This document shows, piece by piece, positions 15,478 to 23,089 of a stretch of DNA of 64,000 nt. Positions within the stretch are counted from its first letter, which is position 1; every line of letters starts with the position of its first letter. The notes beneath the pieces are model-generated. The model searched no databases and was not told where the DNA came from. It saw only the letters and a list, made by a program, of their open reading frames with translations. Origin of the DNA: Arthrobacter alkaliphilus. Its GTDB lineage: Bacteria > Actinomycetota > Actinomycetes > Actinomycetales > Micrococcaceae. The DNA is taken from positions 24,288-88,287 of the forward strand of contig NZ_JAKEEC010000012.1 of the NCBI RefSeq assembly GCF_021483235.1, given 5' to 3'. The position numbers and the translations under genes are program-made.

Positions 15478-15715
15478 CTGACCGGGCGTCACCCAAACGC
15501 CCCACATAGGTGACCGGGCGTCGCCCAAAAAGCCCCCAAAGGTGACCGGGCGTCGCCCAAACACCCGACAAAGGTAACCGGGCGTCGCCCCAAAGGCCCC
15601 CAAAGGTGACCGGGCGTCGCCCCAAAGAGCCCCCAAACCTGACCGGGCGTCACCCAAAAAGCCGACAAAGGTGACCGGGCGTCACCCAAACACCCGCCAA
15701 ACCTGACCGGGCGTC
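15478..15715 (+). repeat. 32-bp phased repeat array, locus 3 (eight units, one direction)
   Basis: Eight cores close to GTGACCGGGCGTC begin at 15478, 15510, 15542, 15574, 15606, 15639, 15671 and 15703. The spacing is 32 bp, once 33. The spacer is close to RCCCAAACACCCGACAAA, as in the right arm of locus 2. The array lies upstream of the minus-strand phosphatase gene and downstream of the bS22 gene. No conserved frame fits, because 32 is not a multiple of three. The rest of the 15347-15784 gap shows no other feature. Confidence 0.92.
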
Positions 15716-15784
15716 GGCGGGGCGGAGACGCAAAATGCCCGCCGCCTCGGGAGGCAACGGGCATTCACGCTGAAGGAAGTATCT

Positions 15785-15883
15785 CTACTTCTTATTGCGA
15801 CGCTGGTGGCGAGTCTTGCGAAGCAGCTTGCGGTGCTTCTTCTTGGCCATACGCTTGCGGCGCTTCTTAATAACTGAACCCAC
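15785..15883 (-). CDS. bS22-type small ribosomal protein (AURKAIP1/COX24 domain)
   Basis: This 32-residue, extremely basic protein begins MGSVIKKRRKRMAKKKHRK and ends RRNKK. The pattern matches actinobacterial bS22, a small-subunit ribosomal protein related to the AURKAIP1/COX24 domain. The GTG start has aagga about 9 nt upstream. The gene is followed within 70 bp by repeat locus 3. The BldC-like gene lies just upstream, the same pairing as Rv0500A/Rv0500B in Mycobacterium tuberculosis (from memory). It is easily missed because of its length. Confidence 0.9.
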   Translation of the reverse strand: MGSVIKKRRKRMAKKKHRKLLRKTRHQRRNKK

Positions 15884-16056
15884 GTAAGTTCCTTACCAAA
15901 CTAGATTGAGATTCTGTCTGCTGGGTGAGGTCCTTGAACTGAGCAACAGACTTTACAACGGACAGATTCTTACAATGACGTAAAACGTTCCTTAACAGGG
16001 TACCGCCTATCGGAGGCACCCAATGACCGCTGGCCTTGCGGGGGACCAGTGGGGGC

Positions 16057-16269
16057 TCAGGCCGTCTCGGAGTGCCCGTCGACAACCGCGCCTTTGAGGT
16101 ACTGGCTCACGGCTTCTTCGGGGACCCGGAACGATCGTCCAAATCGGACGGCCGGCAAATCTCCAGAGTGGACCAGACGGTACACGGTCATTTTGGAAAC
16201 CCGGAGGACTTCGGCAACTTCGGCCACTGTCATGAAACGCGCATTCGAGAAGTTAGTCTCTGCGGACAT
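16057..16269 (-). CDS. BldC-like MerR/excisionase-type DNA-binding protein
   Basis: This 70-residue protein is essentially one winged helix-turn-helix: MTVAEVAEVLRVSKMTVYRL then VHSGDLPAVRFGRSFRVPEEAVSQYL. It matches BldC, a small developmental regulator conserved even in non-sporulating actinobacteria. BldC binds cooperatively to direct repeats in Streptomyces; targets here are unknown. The ATG has a purine-rich ggaatatggagaa upstream. It is followed by the bS22 gene on the same strand. Confidence 0.88.
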   Translation of the reverse strand: MSAETNFSNARFMTVAEVAEVLRVSKMTVYRLVHSGDLPAVRFGRSFRVPEEAVSQYLKGAVVDGHSETA

Positions 16270-16428
16270 TTCTCCATATTCCTTTGCTCTCAGCGGTTAG
16301 CGGCGAACCCCCAGCGTTCATTACCTGGTGTGCCGATGCTGAGCCATCAAACAACCATGTGCTAGATACTCTAGAGGCTGCTGGTACCAAAGTGAAAGTC
16401 TTTCGTCCAACTGGCGGCCACGTTTCGG

Positions 16429-17583
16429 CTAGTTGGAAGTAGCCATCCGACGTTTGCGGGCCGAGGCCGCCAATTGCTCCAGGACGGACACCGTGACGTC
16501 CCATTCCATGCATGCGTCGGTGACACTCTGGCCGTAGACCAGCTCCTGTTCTCCGGCCGCCTGCCGCTCCACGTCGAGGTTCTGAGCCCCGCCAACAAGA
16601 AAGCTCTCCAGCATGACGCCGGCGATCGGCGAGGCAGCGTCGTCTTCAAACTGCGCACCGATTTCCAAGGCCACTTCGGCCTGGCGATGATGGCTCTTGC
16701 CGCTGTTGGCATGGCTGGCGTCAACGATCAGCCTCGGGTTCAGTCCCTTCGCCGAGAGTTTCTCCGACGCGGCGGCCACCTGGTCTGCGGAGTAGTTCGG
16801 CCCCTTGCGCCCGCCGCGCAGAATCACGTGGGTGTCCGGGTTGCCCGAGGTCGCCACAAGGGCGGCGCGGCCGTTGCCGTCGATTCCCAGGAATGCCTGG
16901 GGTGCCGCCGAGGCGCCGCAGGCGTCGATCGCAACCTGGAGGTCGCCGTCGGTCCCGTTCTTGAAACCGATCGGCATCGACAGGCCGGAGGCGAGCTGGC
17001 GGTGGATCTGGCTCTCAGTGGTCCGCGCACCGATGGCACCCCATGCCACCAGGTCGGCCATGTATTGCGGGCTGATGGGTTCGAGGAACTCGGTGGCGGT
17101 CGGCAAGCCGAGGGCGGTTACTTGCTGCAGGAACCCGCGGGTGGCGCGGAGTCCGGCGGCGATGTCGTGGCTGCCGTCCAGGCGGGGATCGTTGATGAGC
17201 CCCTTCCAGCCCACCGTGGTGCGCGGCTTCTCGAAGTATGCCCGCATGACGATGAGCAGGTCTTCCTTGTGCTTCTCCGCCTGGCTGACCAGCCTGCGCG
17301 CGTATTCCAAGCCGGCCTTCGGATCGTGGATGGAACACGGGCCAACGATCACCAAGAGGCGGTTGTCCACGCCGTCCATGATGGCGCGCACTCCGTCGCG
17401 TCCGCGCTCGACGACGGCGGAGGACCTCGCGTCAAGCGGTAGTTCAGCGCTGATTTCCTGCGGCGTCGGGAGCGGCTCGAAGCGGCTGACGCGAAGGTTC
17501 GACGTCGACTGCGTGCCGGGATTCTCGACGTCGGAGTCTAGCGACGCGTTACGGGTAGTGGGCTCTGCGGCGATGCTGGTCAT
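16429..17583 (-). CDS. 3-deoxy-7-phosphoheptulonate (DAHP) synthase, class I
   Basis: This is the first enzyme of aromatic amino acid synthesis, condensing phosphoenolpyruvate with erythrose 4-phosphate. The 384-residue protein matches class I AroF/AroG/AroH: VIVGPCSIHDPKAGLEYA near residue 80, MRAYFEKPRTTVGWKG near 112, PTATEFLEPISPQYMADL near 160, GFKNGTDGDLQ near 205 and IVDASHANSGK near 288. Which allosteric type it is cannot be told. A leader peptide with Trp, Tyr and Phe codons and alternative hairpins precede it, indicating control by aromatic amino acid supply. The SD AGGA lies 8 nt before the ATG. Confidence 0.94.
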   Translation of the reverse strand: MTSIAAEPTTRNASLDSDVENPGTQSTSNLRVSRFEPLPTPQEISAELPLDARSSAVVERGRDGVRAIMDGVDNRLLVIVGPCSIHDPKAGLEYARRLVSQAEKHKEDLLIVMRAYFEKPRTTVGWKGLINDPRLDGSHDIAAGLRATRGFLQQVTALGLPTATEFLEPISPQYMADLVAWGAIGARTTESQIHRQLASGLSMPIGFKNGTDGDLQVAIDACGASAAPQAFLGIDGNGRAALVATSGNPDTHVILRGGRKGPNYSADQVAAASEKLSAKGLNPRLIVDASHANSGKSHHRQAEVALEIGAQFEDDAASPIAGVMLESFLVGGAQNLDVERQAAGEQELVYGQSVTDACMEWDVTVSVLEQLAASARKRRMATSN

Positions 17584-17588
17584 GTAGG

Positions 17589-17727
17589 GGGTCCTGTTCC
17601 GGAGAGGAGCGGACCCTGCTCAGAGCCCGCCTGGAAATGGCGAAGGGCAGAGAATGATCTCTGCCCTGTTGGCTCTGAAGGAAAGTTGGATGCGTGTCAG
17701 TTAGACGCGGGCCCCTCCAGAGCCAAC
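17589..17727 (-). promoter_or_regulatory. Attenuator-like leader RNA of the DAHP synthase gene
   Basis: Read in transcript order, arm 1 GTTGGCTCTG (17727-17718) lies directly after the aromatic codons of the leader peptide. Its perfect partner CAGAGCCAAC is at 17677-17668. A 10-bp hairpin with arms AGGGCAGAGA and TCTCTGCCCT (17667-17644) follows. A second GGCTCTG (17627-17621) could instead pair with CAGAGCC, so two folds exclude each other. GGGTCC (17616-17611) pairs with GGACCC (17594-17589), which contains part of the Shine-Dalgarno. There is no strong U-tract, so control may be at translation. Confidence 0.6.
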
Positions 17728-17756
17728 GAAAAATACGCATACCAACGGTTAGTCAT
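17697..17756 (-). CDS. Aromatic leader peptide upstream of DAHP synthase
   Basis: This 19-codon reading frame encodes MTNRWYAYFSLALEGPASN and ends in TGA. Codons 5-9 read Trp-Tyr-Ala-Tyr-Phe, so all three aromatic amino acids fall in five codons. It ends about 110 bp before the DAHP synthase ATG, and its aromatic codons sit directly before the first arm of the alternative RNA stems. This is the classic layout of ribosome-mediated attenuation; a leader peptide is known for aroF in Corynebacterium glutamicum. No strong Shine-Dalgarno precedes the ATG. An overlapping frame (start 17740) also has two Trp codons, but it runs into the structural gene out of frame. Confidence 0.72.
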   Translation of the reverse strand: MTNRWYAYFSLALEGPASN

Positions 17757-17813
17757 AGCCAAACCATAGCGGCAGGCTCCGGATGCCCGCAAATCGAAAT
17801 GCAACGACATCAA

Positions 17814-17828
17814 GGGAAACCGTTTCCC
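17814..17828 (+). promoter_or_regulatory. LacI-type operator with -10 box, probable autoregulation
   Basis: GGGAAACCGTTTCCC is a perfect palindrome with a central C, the form typical of LacI-family sites. It ends 7 bp before TATAAA (17836-17841), a likely -10 box for the lacI gene, so bound repressor would cover the spacer and -35 region. Confidence 0.65.
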
Positions 17829-17912
17829 GACGCACTATAAACTTCACCTCAAAGCACGGGCCTCGCCGCGTTGGAGTTGGAGCAGCGCGGCAGCAACTCC
17901 AGGAAGGAAACC

Positions 17913-18926
17913 ATGCCAGGCAGAAGGTATACCCGCCGGGTGGGCATCGCAGATGTGGCATCCATGGCCGGCGTTTCGCATGCCACGGTTTCCCGCGTCA
18001 TGAATGGAAACACAACCGTTGACGCGGACATTGCCGCCCGCGTCCGGGCAGCCGCTTCCGAACTGAAATATAAGCCGAACCCGGTAGGCCGCAGCCTGGC
18101 CCTGGGCAAAACGGACACCATCGGAATCGTGGTTCCGGACCTGTCCAACCCCACGTTCCAGGCCATTCTCCGCGGGCTCAGCATTGCCGCGGCCCGCGAT
18201 GGCTACCGCGTCCTGATCGCGGACTCCTCCGAGGTCCGGAGCGAAGAGGCAATCCTGGCCGGCGAAGCCCGGCGGCGTTGCGACGGCGTGGTCCTCTGCG
18301 CTCCCCGCATGAGCGATGAGGAGCTTGAAGAGCTCGCACCGACCCTCCACCCACTGGTCCTCATCAACCGGATCACCCAGTCCGTCCCGACTCCAAGCCT
18401 GGTGGTGGACTATGGCCAGGGCATCCAGGAACTTGCCGCGCACCTGGTCGAGTTGGGACACCGCAAGCTGGCTTATCTGACGGGACCGGACCGCAGCGCA
18501 TCCAACGTGCAGCGCCTGCGGGGACTCGAGAAGTTCAAAGCCGAGTACCCCGACATCGAATTGCAGTACCATCCTGGCGGAAATACCTACGACGCCGGAT
18601 TCGAGTCGAGCGATGCGGTCGCCTCGTGTGGCGCTACGGGAATTCTGGTGTTCAACGACGTCGCTGCGATGGGCCTCTTGAGCGGACTCAACGAGCGCGG
18701 GATCCGCGTGCCGGAAGACTTGTCGCTCACAGGTTTCGACGACATGCCGTTCGCGCGTTACACCATGCCTCCGCTGACCACTGCCGCCGTGCCGATCTCC
18801 GATCTCGGGGACCTTGCGTGGCGCCGCATGCGGGAGCAGATCCAGACCAACGACGCCGCTTCGCCCACGAACTACTTCCCGCCGCGGCTTGAACTCAGGG
18901 GCAGCACCGGACCCGTCAAGGCGTAG
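17913..18926 (+). CDS. LacI family transcriptional regulator
   Basis: This 337-residue protein begins with a LacI-type helix-turn-helix (VGIADVASMAGVSHATVSRVMNG, residues 9-31) and hinge helix KPNPVGRSLALG. A periplasmic-binding-protein-like sensor domain follows, ending in LTGFDDMPFARYTMPPLTT near residue 275. The effector is unknown. A strong aaggaaa precedes the ATG, and a perfect LacI-type operator lies upstream. No sugar gene is adjacent, so it probably controls remote genes as well as itself. Its 3' end overlaps the convergent GntR gene by 11 bp. Confidence 0.92.
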   Translation: MPGRRYTRRVGIADVASMAGVSHATVSRVMNGNTTVDADIAARVRAAASELKYKPNPVGRSLALGKTDTIGIVVPDLSNPTFQAILRGLSIAAARDGYRVLIADSSEVRSEEAILAGEARRRCDGVVLCAPRMSDEELEELAPTLHPLVLINRITQSVPTPSLVVDYGQGIQELAAHLVELGHRKLAYLTGPDRSASNVQRLRGLEKFKAEYPDIELQYHPGGNTYDAGFESSDAVASCGATGILVFNDVAAMGLLSGLNERGIRVPEDLSLTGFDDMPFARYTMPPLTTAAVPISDLGDLAWRRMREQIQTNDAASPTNYFPPRLELRGSTGPVKA

Positions 18927-19644
18927 CTTCCGCGGGAATTTCCGCGGCGCTTTCCGCGGGCCGCTGCCCCAGCCCGGCTTCCCGGTAGTACCCCTCGATG
19001 TGGTCGGCAACGAGCTTCGCTGCCCGGCCGCCGTCGCCGTCGTTCACTGCCGCCAAGATGGCCCGGTGCTCCGACCGCAGGCGATCGGCGGTGCGGTCCC
19101 AATCGGGCAGGTTGGCCGTGAGCGCCGCAGCATACCCCTCGATCGCTTCACGCAGCGAGCCCATGATGGTGCTCACCACGGCATTCCCGGCAGCTTCCGC
19201 CAACGCCAGGTGGAAAGCGATGTCCAGCGCCATGAAATCGTCGACGGCGGGATGTACCTCCATCTCGTCCAGCAGCCTCGCCGCTTCGGCCAATTCCGGA
19301 GCCTCCGCCTTCGCGCGGGACACCGCCCACGACTCCAGCAGGACCCGGGTCTCCACGATGTCGGCCACAGGCAAATGCTGGGTGGCCACATGGAGCCGGA
19401 ACGCTGAACCGAGTGCTGCGGCGGGTTCCGCGATGACCACCGTGCCCGCATCCTTTCCGGAACCGACTCCCGCCCGCACCAAGCCCATGGCTTCCAGGAT
19501 CCGGATGGCTTCGCGGACCGAGGTCCGCGAGACTTCCAGTTGTTCGGCCAACGCACGCTCGGCCGGGAGCCGCCCGCCAAGCACCAAGTGCCCGTCGGAC
19601 AGTTGCTTTTCGATCCAACCCAGGACGAGCTCGTGCGTTCTCAT
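18916..19644 (-). CDS. GntR/FadR-type regulator (LldR-like)
   Basis: This 242-residue regulator has a GntR winged helix (residues 5-70: [31 protein letters not shown]) and an FCD effector domain with the metal-binding pattern [14 protein letters not shown] and EHRAILAAV. It is divergent from the lactate-oxidase-type gene, with two FadR-type operators between them. Control of that gene, and of itself, is therefore likely; lactate or a related hydroxy acid is the probable effector. The ATG has TATTAT 6 nt upstream and no Shine-Dalgarno sequence. Confidence 0.88.
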   Translation of the reverse strand: MRTHELVLGWIEKQLSDGHLVLGGRLPAERALAEQLEVSRTSVREAIRILEAMGLVRAGVGSGKDAGTVVIAEPAAALGSAFRLHVATQHLPVADIVETRVLLESWAVSRAKAEAPELAEAARLLDEMEVHPAVDDFMALDIAFHLALAEAAGNAVVSTIMGSLREAIEGYAAALTANLPDWDRTADRLRSEHRAILAAVNDGDGGRAAKLVADHIEGYYREAGLGQRPAESAAEIPAEATP

Positions 19645-19650
19645 GCCTAC

Positions 19651-19656
19651 ATAATA
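19651..19656 (-). promoter_or_regulatory. -10 element of a probable leaderless promoter (GntR gene)
   Basis: On the minus strand this reads TATTAT, 6 nt before the ATG at 19644. Operator 1 (19661-19677) lies just upstream. Confidence 0.5.
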
Positions 19657-19657
19657 C

Positions 19658-19687
19658 TTGATGTGGTTGGACCACATGGCATAGAGT
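19658..19687 (+). promoter_or_regulatory. Promoter of the lactate-oxidase-type gene
   Basis: TTGATG (19658-19663) and TAGAGT (19682-19687) are 18 bp apart. Operator 1 covers the -35 box and operator 2 begins on the last bases of the -10 box, so repressor binding would block initiation. Confidence 0.55.
19661..19677. promoter_or_regulatory. GntR/FadR-type operator 1
   Basis: ATGTGGT and ACCACAT are perfect 7-bp arms around TGG. This has the TGGTnnnACCA core of FadR-subfamily sites. Confidence 0.75.
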
Positions 19688-19702
19688 GCGGTCCAACCGC
19701 AC
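19686..19702. promoter_or_regulatory. GntR/FadR-type operator 2
   Basis: GTGCGGT and ACCGCAC are perfect 7-bp arms around CCA. Its centre is 25 bp from operator 1 and it has the same GGTnnnACC core. Confidence 0.75.
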
Positions 19703-19722
19703 AGCACACCGGAGGCACCACC

Positions 19723-21054
19723 ATGACGCAGACCGTCCAGCCCGCCACTCCTCCCCCGGCCGGCACCGCCGCCGCGCCAACCGCCAACGCACCCGCCGCC
19801 AACACACCCGCCGCCGTCGGACATCCACCTGCATTGAAGCGCCGGATACCCAAATACGCGGACCTGGCGCCGCTCATGAAGTTCAAGAAGCCCGACTTCA
19901 GCAACGCGGCGAAGCTGCGGCGCGCATCCACCATTTGGGAGCTTCGGGACATGGCAAAGCGCCGCACTCCCCGGGCACCCTTCGACTACACGGACGGTGC
20001 AGCTGAGGCCGAGATCACGCTTCGCCGGGCCCGTCAGGCTTTCCAGGACATCGAGTTCCGGCCGGGGATCCTGCGCGACGTTTCCAGCATCGACCTCAGG
20101 ACCGGGATCCTGGGCAAGGAATCCCGGCTTCCCTTCGGGATCGCACCCACGGGGTTCACCCGCATGATGCAGTCGGAGGGTGAGTACGCGGGCTCCCAGG
20201 CGGCCGAAGCCGCCGGAATCCCCTACACCCTCTCCACAATGGGCACAGCGTCCATCGAGGACGTGGCTGCGGCGGCTCCGAACGGCCGCAACTGGTTCCA
20301 GCTGTACCTCTGGACCGACCGGGACCGTTCCCTGGAACTGATCGAGCGCGCCGCCAAGGCCGGAAACGACACCCTCATGGTCACTGTGGATACCGCCGTC
20401 GCGGGCGCCCGGCTGCGGGATGTCCGCAACGGCATGACAATCCCGCCGGCACTCACGCTGAAGACCGTCCTGGATGCCTCGTACCGGCCCGCCTGGTGGT
20501 TCAACTTCCTCACGCACGAGCCGTTGACGTTCGCCTCGCTCTCCCGCTACACGGGCACCGTGGCCGAACTCATCAACTCCATGTTCGATCCCACCCTGAC
20601 CTTCGACGACCTGGACTGGCTGCGGGAAACCTGGAAGGGCAAGCTCGTGGTCAAGGGCATCCAGACGGTGGAAGATGCCCGTAAGGTGGTGGACCACGGC
20701 GCTGACGGCGTGGTGGTCTCCAACCACGGCGGCCGCCAACTGGACCGGGCACCGATTCCGCTGCACCTCGTTCCCGAGATCTCCGCGGCGCTCAAAACTG
20801 ACAACAGCGGCGCCGCCGTCATCCTGGACACCGGCATCATGAGCGGCGCGGACATCGTGGCTGCCCTTGCCCTCGGTGCGGACTTCGCCCTGATCGGCCG
20901 CGCCTACCTGTACGGGCTCATGGCCGGCGGCCGGGCAGGCGTGGACCGCACCATCGAGATCCTGGAGAAGGACATGGCCCGCACCATGGCGCTGCTCGGA
21001 GTCACCAAGGTCTCCGAGCTCAACCCGGACCACGTGCGGCTGCTGGGAGCGTAA
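19723..21054 (+). CDS. lldD: FMN-dependent alpha-hydroxy-acid dehydrogenase (L-lactate type)
   Basis: This 443-residue FMN enzyme of the lactate/glycolate oxidase family oxidises an L-2-hydroxy acid and passes electrons to quinone or oxygen. Visible parts are [19 protein letters not shown] near residue 147, [13 protein letters not shown] near 190, the catalytic His/Arg loop [14 protein letters not shown] near 338 and the flavin-phosphate loop [30 protein letters not shown] near 370. The N-terminal 35 residues are Ala/Pro-rich and not part of the fold. A clear ggagg precedes the ATG. Control by the divergent GntR regulator is likely. Confidence 0.88.
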   Translation: MTQTVQPATPPPAGTAAAPTANAPAANTPAAVGHPPALKRRIPKYADLAPLMKFKKPDFSNAAKLRRASTIWELRDMAKRRTPRAPFDYTDGAAEAEITLRRARQAFQDIEFRPGILRDVSSIDLRTGILGKESRLPFGIAPTGFTRMMQSEGEYAGSQAAEAAGIPYTLSTMGTASIEDVAAAAPNGRNWFQLYLWTDRDRSLELIERAAKAGNDTLMVTVDTAVAGARLRDVRNGMTIPPALTLKTVLDASYRPAWWFNFLTHEPLTFASLSRYTGTVAELINSMFDPTLTFDDLDWLRETWKGKLVVKGIQTVEDARKVVDHGADGVVVSNHGGRQLDRAPIPLHLVPEISAALKTDNSGAAVILDTGIMSGADIVAALALGADFALIGRAYLYGLMAGGRAGVDRTIEILEKDMARTMALLGVTKVSELNPDHVRLLGA

Positions 21055-21082
21055 CCTTCAGCGCCCTTCAGCAAGGTGGGTG

Positions 21083-21670
21083 CTACTTCTTCCGTCCGAA
21101 CTTCGGCAGGTTGGGCAGGTTGGGCAGGTTCGCCAAGAGGTCGGCAGCCTTGGTGGCTGCCCGGCCTACGGTGCGGCCGATCTGCTGCGGCCTGGTGTCG
21201 TCAGTTCCCGCTGCCGGGGCAACGGTTCCGGACGCGGGGACGGTCTCAGGCGAGCGCTCGACGTCGGTGCCCGCCTGGGAAGCGAGCTGCGGCTCTCCGT
21301 CTGGCTGCGTGAGCTGCTCCTCCTTCGCGGCGCCTGCACCCTGCTGGCCGGCGGAACCGGAGCGGGGGTTGCGGGCCGGGGCGGCCGCCTGGTCCGCGGG
21401 CTTGGCGGGTCCGACGTCGAAGGTCTCCAGCCAGCTGGCAACCCCGGCGAGCGGCTTCGTGTTCAACGCGTAGTAGCGTTTCTGCCCCTGTGCGCGCATG
21501 CTGACGAGATCCGCCTCGCGGAGCACCTTCAAATGCTTTGAGATGGTGGGCTGGCTCGCTTCGAGCTCCTCCACCAGTTCCCCCACTGCCTTGTCCCCAG
21601 AGCGGAGGGAAACCAGAATGTCACGCCGGGTCGCCTCAGCAATGACGGCAAATACGTCGTCAGTCACCAT
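21083..21670 (-). CDS. ArsR family regulator with long disordered tail
   Basis: Residues 1-85 of 195 form an ArsR-type winged helix (VFAVIAEATRRDILVSLRSGDKAVGELVEELEASQPTISKHLKVL), without the metal-binding ELCVCDL motif, so it is probably not a metal sensor. The remaining 110 residues are Ala/Pro/Gly-rich, ending in NLPNLPNLPKFGRKK, where the NLP repeat reflects a short tandem repeat near 21110. ATG at 21670 lies only 1 nt from ggagg; the GTG 3 bp further in, with better spacing, may be the true start. Confidence 0.82.
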   Translation of the reverse strand: MVTDDVFAVIAEATRRDILVSLRSGDKAVGELVEELEASQPTISKHLKVLREADLVSMRAQGQKRYYALNTKPLAGVASWLETFDVGPAKPADQAAAPARNPRSGSAGQQGAGAAKEEQLTQPDGEPQLASQAGTDVERSPETVPASGTVAPAAGTDDTRPQQIGRTVGRAATKAADLLANLPNLPNLPKFGRKK

Positions 21671-21766
21671 GCCTCCCACCCTAGCGACATATACGTCAAA
21701 AGGCATCAACTATTTCGCAGGGGCGCGGCGTTGACCAGGCCTTGCCCTGGGGGGCCGACCAAGCTG

Positions 21767-22978
21767 TCAGTCGAACCAGGGATCCAGGCCGTAAACCGGG
21801 AAGATTTCCTTGCGGGTGGCGATGATCGTGCGGTCAACGGCGTCGGCGGGGTCGTAACCGACCTCCCACGAACGCCACCAGGTGTCCACGCCGTCGCCCA
21901 TGAGTTCCGGGACCGCGTCCCCGTATTTTTCCCTGACATGGCTGCGGAAAGTTTCCGGGACCGGAGCCGTCAGCTGGATGGGATGTTGGGCCACGATGCC
22001 GATCAAATGGCTCCACGTGCGCGGTACCACTCCCGTAATGTCGTAGCCCCCTCCCCCGGTGGCGATCCATCGATTCTCGCAAAACCTCGCGGCGAGGCGC
22101 GCGACGGCGGTGGCCGCCTCGCGTTGGCCGTCCACGCTGAGGTTCAGGTGCGTCAGGGGATCGAGTTTGTGGGAGTCGCAACCATGCTGGCTTACGATGA
22201 CTTCCGGTTCAAAGGCCTGAACGAGCTGCGGTACGACTGCGTGGAAGGCCCGCAGCCACCCGGCGTCGCCCGTCCATGCAGGCAAGGCCACATTGACGGC
22301 CGTTCCGAGCGCGTCCTGGCCGCCGGTCTCGTTGGCGAAGCCGGTCCCCGGGAACAGCGAGAGGCCGCTTTCGTGCAGGGAGATCGTGAGGACCCTGGGA
22401 TCGTTCCAGAAGATGCTCTGCGTGCCGTCGCCGTGGTGGGCATCGACGTCGATGTACGCGACCCGCCGGACACCGCCGTCGAGCAGCCTCTGCACAGCGA
22501 GTGCGGCGTCGTTGTAGATACAAAAACCGCTTGCGCGCTCGCGGGAGGCATGGTGCAGGCCGCCGCCGAAGTTGACGGCGCGGACCGCGGTCCCGGACAG
22601 GATTGCCTCGGCCGCGAGGAGCGAGCCGCCGGCAAGCCGGGCGCTTGCTTCGTGCATCCCGGCGAAAGCGGGATCGTCGTCGGTGCCGAGCCCGCGTTCG
22701 GGGTCCGGCGTCGTCGGGTCTTCGCTGACCCGCCGCACCGCGGCGATGTACTCGGCGCTGTGCACTGCCCGGAGCTCGACGTCGGACGCGACCTCCGGCG
22801 CTTGGACGGAAACGTGCTCCAGGTCGAAAAGTCCGAGTGACGAGGCGAGCCTGGCCGTCAGTTCAAGCCGCGCGGGGGCCATCGGATGCGATGGACCGAA
22901 ATCGTATGCGGTCATGGCGGGATCCCACGCCACCGTCGTTGGCAGCGGGGATGGACGGAGGCCTGCCCAGGAAGTCAT
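21767..22978 (-). CDS. acuC: AcuC-like deacetylase (class I HDAC family)
   Basis: This 403-residue zinc hydrolase matches bacterial AcuC, which deacetylates and so activates acetyl-CoA synthetase in Bacillus subtilis. Motifs include NFGGGLHHA near residue 135, the zinc and charge-relay stretch YIDVDAHHGDGTQ near 168, SQHGCDSHKLDPLTHLNLS near 260 and the catalytic tyrosine in ATGGGGYDI near 303. acs is encoded about 28 kb away in this window, so a functional link is plausible but unproven. The ATG at 22978 has TAGCCT 7 nt upstream; the frame continues further upstream without homology. Confidence 0.88.
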   Translation of the reverse strand: MTSWAGLRPSPLPTTVAWDPAMTAYDFGPSHPMAPARLELTARLASSLGLFDLEHVSVQAPEVASDVELRAVHSAEYIAAVRRVSEDPTTPDPERGLGTDDDPAFAGMHEASARLAGGSLLAAEAILSGTAVRAVNFGGGLHHASRERASGFCIYNDAALAVQRLLDGGVRRVAYIDVDAHHGDGTQSIFWNDPRVLTISLHESGLSLFPGTGFANETGGQDALGTAVNVALPAWTGDAGWLRAFHAVVPQLVQAFEPEVIVSQHGCDSHKLDPLTHLNLSVDGQREAATAVARLAARFCENRWIATGGGGYDITGVVPRTWSHLIGIVAQHPIQLTAPVPETFRSHVREKYGDAVPELMGDGVDTWWRSWEVGYDPADAVDRTIIATRKEIFPVYGLDPWFD

Positions 22979-22985
22979 CAATGAC

Positions 22986-22991
22986 AGGCTA
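22986..22991 (-). promoter_or_regulatory. -10 element of a probable leaderless promoter (acuC)
   Basis: On the minus strand this reads TAGCCT, 7 nt before the ATG at 22978, with no Shine-Dalgarno sequence. Confidence 0.45.
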
Positions 22992-23089
22992 CCCGAGCGG
23001 CAGGACGCAGCTGCCCCGTTACAACAGGCGATTAGTGGTTTACTACTCAGGAAAGCAGAATCAATCAACCAGAAGCGAACAGCACTGCC

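Noticed and set aside
1724..15715. CRISPR arrays at the three repeat sites
   Set aside because: The whole 32-bp unit is repeated with no variable spacers, the direction switches within arrays, and no cas gene is present.
15437..15764. Minus-strand open frames with GDARS/RRPVTF repeats through locus 3
   Set aside because: The unit length is not a multiple of three, so the frames are a by-product of a stop-poor GC-rich repeat. Frames change peptide every unit.
17549..17740. Alternative Trp-rich leader starting MRIFRWLWRG
   Set aside because: It runs 63 codons into the DAHP synthase gene out of frame, lacks Tyr codons and does not end near the alternative stems. The 19-codon frame at 17697-17756 fits the attenuation layout better.
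22979..23089. ydaO-type c-di-AMP riboswitch before the potassium uptake genes
   Set aside because: The gap is only 111 bp and shows none of the paired elements of that class.
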